A DNA stretch of 64,000 nucleotides from Candidatus Polarisedimenticolaceae bacterium (GTDB taxonomy: Bacteria > Acidobacteriota > Polarisedimenticolia > Polarisedimenticolales > DASRJG01). This document shows, piece by piece, positions 58,752-64,000 of the stretch; the stretch's first letter is position 1, and every line of letters starts with the position of its first letter. The DNA lies in NCBI GenBank assembly GCA_036275915.1, contig DASUCV010000011.1, positions 1-64,000 on the forward strand. Reading direction: 5' to 3'. A model generated the notes under the pieces. The model was not told the origin of the DNA, made no database searches, and saw nothing but the letters and a program-made list of their open reading frames with translations. A program made the position numbers and the translations under genes.

Positions 58752-60240
58752 CGCCCTGCTCCTCGCCCTCTTCCTCGCGACGACGGCGCGCGCGGACATC
58801 GCCTCGGCCGACGCGGCGTTCGACGACGACGATCACGTCCAGGCGCTGAAGCTCTACGACGAGGTCCTCGCGGAGGATCCGTCGAACGTCCATGCGCTCC
58901 TGCGCTCGGGGATGCTCCTCTCGTGGGACAAGAAGTACGACGACGCGCTCGCCCGCTACGAGCGCGCGCTCACCCGCGAGCCGAAGAACCCCGACGTCCT
59001 CCTCGAGCGCGGCAAGGTCTTCCTCTGGAGCAAGCGCTACGACGAGGCGATCGACAGCTACGCGAAAGTGCTCGAGCAGAGGCCCCACGACGCCTGGGCG
59101 CTTCTCGGCACGGCGCAGGCGTACGCGTGGCGCGGGCGCTCCGCTGAGGCGCGGCCGTTCTACGTGCGCGCGGTCGAGGCCGATCCGGACCTCAAGGATG
59201 CGCGGATCGGTCTCGCCTACGCCGATCTCGAGACGGGGAACGCTCCCGCGGCGCGCGAGGCCGCGGCGGCCCTCGCCGTGAAGTACCCCGACGATCCCGA
59301 GGTCAAAGCGTTGAACGAGGCGGCGAAGAAGTCGAGCGCCGCGTGGGTCCAGGTCGGCTACGAGCACCTCGACGACTCCGACGAGAACCGCATGAACGGG
59401 TACATCGCCGAAGGGGGCTTCGGCTTCGCCACGCGTTTCGACCTGCGCTTCGGCTACCGGCACGACGACTTCAACGGCCCGGTGCCGGGGAACGCCGATG
59501 CGAACGGCACCGCCGATCTTCTCTATGGCGTCCTCGGGTGGGACCCGCGCCCGCGGCAGAGGGGCGAGCTGCGCCTCGGCGCCGCGCGCCTCACCGATAG
59601 CGGGGGCAACGACCGCACGACCGCGATCGGCGGTCTCTCGTATTCGTTCCCCATCGGAACGTGGACCGGGCGTGCCGGGGCGGCGTACGACCCGTTCCTC
59701 TACTCGCCGCAGATCCTCGACAACGACATCGACGTCACCTCCGTGACCTTCTCCGCCGCGGGGCTTGCCAGCAAGCATGTCCAGGTCGAGGCCGGCGCTG
59801 GGTACGGCCACTTCTCCGACGGCAACACACGCTTGAACGCCGACGCCGGTGCCTGGTACGTCTGGACGTGGCCGGCGCGTCGCCTCCTCGCCGGCGGTGT
59901 CGTCCGCTACCTCGATTTCGCGGATGACCTGAACCACGGCTACTTCGATCCGTCGAACCTGGTCGCCGGCTTGGCCTCCGTCCGCTCGAACGGAACGATC
60001 GGCCGTTCCAGGTGGGAATACGAGACCACCGCGGAAGGCGGTGTGCAGCGCTACACCTTCAACGGCGCGACGAACACCGGAAAGCCGCTCTGGAACTTCT
60101 ACGGCCTCCTCGCGCATCCCCTCGGCCGCGGCTTCTCGTTCCAGCTCGACGCGAACTATGGCAACTCGTCGGCCGCGTCGGGCCCGGGCTTCAACTCGAT
60201 CTTCTTCGGCGCGGGGGTGCGCTACACCTTCGGAGGCTGA
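58741..60240 (+). CDS. TPR plus outer-membrane beta-barrel protein (PgaA/BcsC/YaiO-like)
   Basis: The 499-residue protein has a signal peptide (LLLALFLATTARA), about five TPR units in residues 20-200 (ALKLYDEVLAEDPSNVHAL, ALARYERALTREPKNPDVL, AIDSYAKVLEQRPHDAWAL) and a C-terminal beta-barrel (alternating strands from VQVGYEHLDD to GVRYTFGG). This TPR-barrel design is that of PgaA, BcsC and YaiO, the outer-membrane exporters of synthase-made polysaccharides. It overlaps the glycosidase-like gene by 11 bases. Confidence 0.85.
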   Translation: MRASALLLALFLATTARADIASADAAFDDDDHVQALKLYDEVLAEDPSNVHALLRSGMLLSWDKKYDDALARYERALTREPKNPDVLLERGKVFLWSKRYDEAIDSYAKVLEQRPHDAWALLGTAQAYAWRGRSAEARPFYVRAVEADPDLKDARIGLAYADLETGNAPAAREAAAALAVKYPDDPEVKALNEAAKKSSAAWVQVGYEHLDDSDENRMNGYIAEGGFGFATRFDLRFGYRHDDFNGPVPGNADANGTADLLYGVLGWDPRPRQRGELRLGAARLTDSGGNDRTTAIGGLSYSFPIGTWTGRAGAAYDPFLYSPQILDNDIDVTSVTFSAAGLASKHVQVEAGAGYGHFSDGNTRLNADAGAWYVWTWPARRLLAGGVVRYLDFADDLNHGYFDPSNLVAGLASVRSNGTIGRSRWEYETTAEGGVQRYTFNGATNTGKPLWNFYGLLAHPLGRGFSFQLDANYGNSSAASGPGFNSIFFGAGVRYTFGG

Positions 60241-60242
60241 GG

Positions 60243-60626
60243 GTGGGCCTCGCGAAGACGATCCTCGTGGCCGAGGACGATCCGGTGACCCGCCGGTTCG
60301 TCGTCTCGCTCCTCGAGGAGCGCGGCTACGAGGTCCTCGTCGCGGAAGACGGCGAGCACGCTCTCGAGCTGGCGAAGAGCGCCTCGCCCGATCTCCTCGT
60401 GAGCGATCTCGTCATGCCGTACCGCGACGGCTTCGAGGTCCTCCGCGCGATCCGGAATGACGCGAAGATCGCGCACCTGCCCGTTCTCATCCTCTCCATG
60501 CGCGACCACGAGGACGACATCGTCCGCGGCCTCGAGTCGGGGGCCGACGAGTACGTCGTCAAGCCGTTCAACGCGCGCGAGCTGGTGGCGCGCGTCAAGA
60601 AGCTCCTCGAACCGAGGCGGGCCTGA
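60243..60626 (+). CDS. Stand-alone receiver domain protein (CheY-like)
   Basis: Single response-regulator receiver of 127 residues with no output domain. It has the acidic pair AEDD near residue 10, phosphoacceptor Asp55 (LLVSDLVMP), LSMRD at the switch position and VVKPFN Lys. The GTG start lies two bases after the barrel gene stop, and its TGA overlaps the HEAT gene ATG. In this operon it may switch polymer synthesis by binding a partner rather than DNA. Confidence 0.85.
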   Translation: MGLAKTILVAEDDPVTRRFVVSLLEERGYEVLVAEDGEHALELAKSASPDLLVSDLVMPYRDGFEVLRAIRNDAKIAHLPVLILSMRDHEDDIVRGLESGADEYVVKPFNARELVARVKKLLEPRRA

Positions 60627-61876
60627 TGTTCCAGGTCCTCGTCGCGGCGATCATCGCGACCGCGGGGGTCTTCCTCGCGCTCACGCTCTTCATCGTGTCG
60701 GGAAAGGCCGTGCGCGAAATCCGCGATGCGCGCCGGCGATCGCGACGGAACGCGCTCGAGCCCTCGATCCTTCGTTATGTCCACGGAGAAGATCCTTCGA
60801 TCCTCGCCGCGCTCCGGGGCGGTCTCGCGCGCAGCGACCGACCGGTCGTGGAGACGATCCTGCTCGACCACGTCCAGCGGGTGCGCGGGGTCGAGCGCGA
60901 GCGCCTCGCGCGAGGGCTCGACGAGCTGGGCTACGTGGACGCGTACATGGACGCGCTCGGGAGCACACGCTGGTGGACGCGCGCTCATGCGGCGGAGAAC
61001 CTCGGCCTCGCCGGCGCCAAGCGGGCGACGTCGAAGCTCGTTTCCGCGCTCGGCGACGACGTCGCCGAGGTCCGGCTCCGCGCGGCGAAATCGCTCGGCC
61101 TCGTCGGCGGCCGCGCCGCGGTGCGCCCGCTCCTTCAAGCGCTCGGCGAGCCGAACCGCTGGTCGACGATCCGCATCGCCGACATCCTGAGCGACATGGG
61201 AAGGGAAGTCGTCCACGAGCTGATGGAGGCGTACCCGGAGCTGAACCGCCACGGCCGGCTCGCAGCGCTCGACATCGTCGGCCGCGTCCACGCGCTCGAA
61301 ACGATCGGCTGGCTGCTCGCGCGTCTCGACGACGACGATGCCGACATCCGAGCGCGCGCCGCGCATGCGCTCGGCGCGATCGGCGTGCTCGAAGGCGCGC
61401 CGAGACTCAGAAGCGCACTCGCCGATCCCGCGTGGCCGGTGCGTGCGATGGCCGCGAAGGCGCTCGGCCGCATCCACGACGCGGAAGCGATCCCCGAATT
61501 GTGCGCGACCCTTCGCGACCGCGAGTGGTGGGTGCGCGCCAACGCCGCGGAAGCGCTCAAGCAAGCCGGGCCGATGGGAATCGAAGCGCTGGAAGGCATG
61601 CTCGCCGACGAGGATCTCTACGCGCGCCACCAGGCGTGCGTCGTCCTCGAAGCCGCGGGCATCCTCGAGCGAAGGGTCGCGCAGCTCGGGTCGACCGGCA
61701 CGGTCAGGGACAGCGCCGAGCGTGTCATCCAACGCTTCGTCGCGGCGGGTCAAACCGGCCGCCTGCGCGAGCTGGCGGTGACCCACGGCGATCCCGGCGT
61801 GAGGAACGCCCTCGCGCGCCTCCTCCCGCTGGACAACGCTCCGATGGAGAGAGACCGGGAGGAGGTGCAGCGATGA
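60626..61876 (+). CDS. Membrane-anchored HEAT-repeat protein
   Basis: The 416-residue protein has one N-terminal membrane helix (VAAIIATAGVFLALTLFIVSG) and cytoplasmic HEAT/PBS-lyase-type repeats from residue ~110 to 370 (RAHAAENLGLAGAKRATSKLVSAL, LRAAKSLGLVGGRAAVRPLLQAL, IRARAAHALGAIGVLEGAPRL, RAMAAKALGRIHDAEAI). Such repeats bind proteins. Its place between the receiver and the synthase suggests a scaffold that passes the receiver signal to the synthase. It overlaps both neighbours. Confidence 0.85.
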   Translation: MFQVLVAAIIATAGVFLALTLFIVSGKAVREIRDARRRSRRNALEPSILRYVHGEDPSILAALRGGLARSDRPVVETILLDHVQRVRGVERERLARGLDELGYVDAYMDALGSTRWWTRAHAAENLGLAGAKRATSKLVSALGDDVAEVRLRAAKSLGLVGGRAAVRPLLQALGEPNRWSTIRIADILSDMGREVVHELMEAYPELNRHGRLAALDIVGRVHALETIGWLLARLDDDDADIRARAAHALGAIGVLEGAPRLRSALADPAWPVRAMAAKALGRIHDAEAIPELCATLRDREWWVRANAAEALKQAGPMGIEALEGMLADEDLYARHQACVVLEAAGILERRVAQLGSTGTVRDSAERVIQRFVAAGQTGRLRELAVTHGDPGVRNALARLLPLDNAPMERDREEVQR

Positions 61877-63303
61877 CCTTCACCGGCTTCCTCGCTCAGG
61901 CGCTCCTGTACTTCAACATCTTTGTCTTGATCTACTTCCTCGCATTGAACTCGATCTACCTCATCCTCTTCGTGATCTCGCTCTTCGAAGTTCTGAGGTT
62001 CGTGCGACGGACCTTCTTCTCCGACTACCGCCAGATCATGCAGTCCGACATGACGTGGCCGATCTCGGTCCTCATCCCCGCGCACGACGAGGAGAAGACG
62101 ATCGTCGAGACCGTGCGCTCGATGCTCATGGTCAACTACGGCGAGTTCGAGATCGTCGTCATCAACGACGGCTCGAACGACAAGACGCTCGCTCGCCTCG
62201 TCGAAGCGTACGAGCTGCGCCGCACCGACCAGCCGTACCGCCGCGTGATCCCGACGCAGCAGGTCCGGGCGGTCTACCGCTCGCTCGCGCACCCCAACCT
62301 CGTCGTCGTCGACAAGGAGAAGGGCGGCAAGTCCGACGCGCTCAACGCCGGCATCAACCTCGCGCGCTACCCGCTCTTCTGCTCGATCGACGCCGACTCC
62401 GTCATCGAGGACAACGCGCTCCTCCGCGTCGTGAAGCCGTTCATGGAGAAGCCGCACGAGACCGTCGCCGCCGGCGGCATCGTCCGCATCGTCAACGGCT
62501 GTGAGGTCAAGGAAGGCCGCGTCACCCGCATCGCTCTTCCCGACCGCGCGATCCCGATCTTCCAGGTCGTCGAGTATCTCCGCGCTTTCCTCACGGGCCG
62601 CGTCGGCTGGTCGAACCTCCAGTCGCTCCTCATCATCTCGGGCGCGTTCGGCATCTACAAGAAGCAGGAGGTCGTCGAGATCGGCGGCTACACGCACGAC
62701 ACCGACACCGAAGACCTCGAGCTCGTCGTGCGCCTGCACGAGCACATGCGCCGCAAGAAGCAGCCCTACCGCGTCGTCTTCGTGCCCGATCCCGTCTGCT
62801 GGACCGAATCGCCCGAGTCGCTCCGCGTGCTCGCGCGCCAGCGCAACCGCTGGCACCGCGGCCTCCTCCAAACGATCTGGATCCACAAGCGCATGTTCCT
62901 GAACCCGCGCTACGGCACCGTCGGCATGTTCGCCTTCCCGTACTTCGCCATTTTCGAGCTGCTCGGTCCGTTCATCGAGACGTTCGGCTACATCGCCGTC
63001 ATCTTCTCTTACCTGCTCGGCATCCTCGACGTGCAGTACTTCCTACTCTTCCTCGCGGTCTCGGTGCTCTACGGCGTCTTCCTCTCGATCGCCGCGGTGC
63101 TTCTCGAGGAGATCTCGTTCCGCCGCTACCCCGGTTGGACCGATCTCGCCAAGCTCGTCGCCTACAGCGTCCTCGAGAACCTCGGCTACCGGCAGCTCCT
63201 CTCCGCGATCAAGGTCAAGGCGTTCTGGGACGCGATCCGCAGACGTCGAGCGTGGGGGAAGATGCAGCGGAAGGGGTTCCAGCCGGCGAGGGTGGAGAGC
63301 TAG
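61873..63303 (+). CDS. Processive GT2 membrane glycosyltransferase (polysaccharide synthase)
   Basis: The 476-residue synthase has N-terminal membrane helices (residues ~5-40), a catalytic domain with VINDGSNDKT, SIDADS (the D-x-D metal site), DTDTEDLEL (TED catalytic base) and QRNRWHRG (Q-x-x-R-W), then several C-terminal helices (AFPYFAIFELLGPFIETFGYIAVIF onward). These are the signatures of processive synthases like PgaC, BcsA and HasA. There is no C-terminal PilZ domain, so direct c-di-GMP control as in BcsA is not seen. It is the last gene of the operon. The polymer sugar is unknown. Confidence 0.9.
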   Translation: MTFTGFLAQALLYFNIFVLIYFLALNSIYLILFVISLFEVLRFVRRTFFSDYRQIMQSDMTWPISVLIPAHDEEKTIVETVRSMLMVNYGEFEIVVINDGSNDKTLARLVEAYELRRTDQPYRRVIPTQQVRAVYRSLAHPNLVVVDKEKGGKSDALNAGINLARYPLFCSIDADSVIEDNALLRVVKPFMEKPHETVAAGGIVRIVNGCEVKEGRVTRIALPDRAIPIFQVVEYLRAFLTGRVGWSNLQSLLIISGAFGIYKKQEVVEIGGYTHDTDTEDLELVVRLHEHMRRKKQPYRVVFVPDPVCWTESPESLRVLARQRNRWHRGLLQTIWIHKRMFLNPRYGTVGMFAFPYFAIFELLGPFIETFGYIAVIFSYLLGILDVQYFLLFLAVSVLYGVFLSIAAVLLEEISFRRYPGWTDLAKLVAYSVLENLGYRQLLSAIKVKAFWDAIRRRRAWGKMQRKGFQPARVES

Positions 63304-63317
63304 CTTCGGAGGTGCAG

Positions 63318-63712
63318 ATGAGATCTCCCGTTTGGTTGCTAGGTGCTATAGGAATCGGGGCAGCGATCGCTGGGACAAGGCCCCCGGCGAGACTCACTCA
63401 AGAGGATTTGGACAAAGTCCTCAAGATCCGGTTTTCAGCAGATGGTGCAATCTCAGAAATCTCTGCGCACGACCATACCGTCTCCGAATCAGCGAGCTCG
63501 ACACAGCCCACGGACGAGCGACCATTGAGCTCTGGGAGGATGGCAAGGTGGTATGTCTCCGCTGGTACAACTCGAAGGACGGGCCTCCGTTCGGTGGAAC
63601 GCTCTACTTCGACGGCGTTCCGGTCACCGCCGCGTGGGGACCTTACCGAGAGAAAGAAGCAGCGGAGGAATTGCGGCGCATGGACGAGCAGTTGAAAGCT
63701 AAGAAGCCCTGA
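63318..63712 (+). pseudogene. Small exported protein broken by a frameshift
   Basis: GGAGG five bases before ATG 63318 opens a frame with a signal peptide (VWLLGAIGIGAAIAG) and a natural-looking domain start (LTQEDLDKVLKIRFSADGAIS). Near 63480-63500 that frame turns into low-complexity sequence, while another frame takes over with a credible C-terminus (RISELDTAHGRATIELWEDG to EELRRMDEQLKAKK) ending at 63712. One missing base would join them. Either the gene is dead or there is a sequencing error. GC is lower than in the neighbours. No family is recognised. Confidence 0.6.
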
Positions 63713-63726
63713 ACGATGGCGTCGAG

Positions 63727-64000
63727 CTAAGTCGGCAAGATCTCATTGCGCTTACGCGGCAGCGCGCCAGTGTGCCACGCCAGCTCGATCGCCGAGTCGA
63801 GCCACTCGAGTCGCTGTGCGGGGCTCGCGGCCAAACCGCGGATGAGCTGGTCCTTCCGGTGCGCTTCCCAGCCGCCACCGTACGACTCGGACACCGCACC
63901 TCTTTGATTCTTGGCGATGATCTCGAGTGCGTCGATGTCCAGCAGATCTTGCGGACGACCTGCGGCTCGCTTCATTCGGATGAGGTGAGGAATGGAGGCG
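63727..64000 (-). CDS. C-terminal part of a nucleotidyltransferase-like protein fused to a GWEAHR-type tail (partial)
   Basis: The frame runs past the right edge of the window. The visible part starts IPHLIRMKRAAGRPQDLLDIDALE, a typical ending of AbiEii/MNT-like nucleotidyltransferase or toxin-related proteins. The same frame goes on into SYGGGWEAHRKDQLIRGLAASPAQRLEWLDSAIELA, which I know mostly as a separate small protein that follows such genes. A GTG with AGAGGTG before it lies at the junction, so a second start within the fused frame is possible. A toxin-antitoxin type role is only suggested. Confidence 0.55.
   Translation of the reverse strand, partial: ASIPHLIRMKRAAGRPQDLLDIDALEIIAKNQRGAVSESYGGGWEAHRKDQLIRGLAASPAQRLEWLDSAIELAWHTGALPRKRNEILPT

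Overview
The window is about 64 kb of GC-rich DNA, almost all coding, with genes packed into operons that overlap by the ATGA type. It looks like a chromosome segment of a Gram-negative, probably aerobic bacterium: it encodes a SurA-type chaperone, outer-membrane efflux and beta-barrel proteins, lipoproteins and an F-type ATP synthase. The gene content, the form of Hfq and the strong GAG/CTC codon bias fit a GC-rich Acidobacteriota-like lineage, but this is inference. The first ~640 bases (intergenic DNA plus the 5' third of atpA) use codons differently and look gammaproteobacterial (Xanthomonadales-like). That points to an assembly join or a recombination point inside atpA.

Layout. 0-4.4 kb: atpA-atpG-atpD-atpC. 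4.4-12.2 kb: solute-binding lipoprotein, dolichyl-phosphate-type glycosyltransferase, mfd, two parvulin/SurA-type chaperones and an N-terminally extended Hfq. 12.2-15.2 kb (minus): trmFO-xerC-inositol monophosphatase. 15.4-16.5 kb: DsbA-type thioredoxin with a clean terminator. 16.6-19.8 kb (minus): a two-gene RecB-like nuclease/UPF1-like helicase operon. 19.8-21.4 kb (minus): a lower-GC accessory patch with an XRE-TPR regulator and a small exported peptide. 21.6-24.3 kb: small membrane proteins, a thermonuclease-fold protein and an AI-2E family permease. 24.4-27.9 kb: two paralogous small periplasmic PDZ proteins flanking a histidine kinase/OmpR-type regulator pair, with matching ~10-11-bp-phased repeats in front of both PDZ genes. 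27.9-34.1 kb (minus): a CusCBA-type metal efflux operon led by a small Cys-rich exported protein. 34.1-40.7 kb: membrane protein, MBL-fold hydrolase, purE-purK, a membrane-anchored unknown, an M23 peptidase and an ankyrin lipoprotein. 40.8-49.1 kb: class II photolyase, coiled-coil protein, EamA transporter, rmlA-rmlB, M29-like aminopeptidase, alanine racemase, methyltransferase and a UPF0158-like protein. 49.4-52.4 kb: a large secreted metalloprotease-like protein. 52.5-56.2 kb (minus): dprA-topA. 56.3-63.3 kb: a five-gene operon (glycosidase-like protein, TPR/beta-barrel protein, receiver domain, HEAT-repeat membrane protein, processive GT2 synthase) that I read as a non-canonical synthase-dependent exopolysaccharide system. 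63.3-64 kb: a frameshifted small secreted protein and the C-terminal part of a nucleotidyltransferase-like protein.

The best candidates for undescribed biology are the five-gene GT2/HEAT/TPR-barrel operon, the PDZ-two-component-PDZ module with its shared upstream repeats, and the XRE-TPR regulator with its exported peptide. Several genes (purE, the thermonuclease, photolyase, surA, the coiled-coil gene) have a -10-like hexamer exactly six bases before ATG, which suggests that leaderless transcripts are common here. No rRNA, tRNA, CRISPR array or intact insertion sequence was seen.
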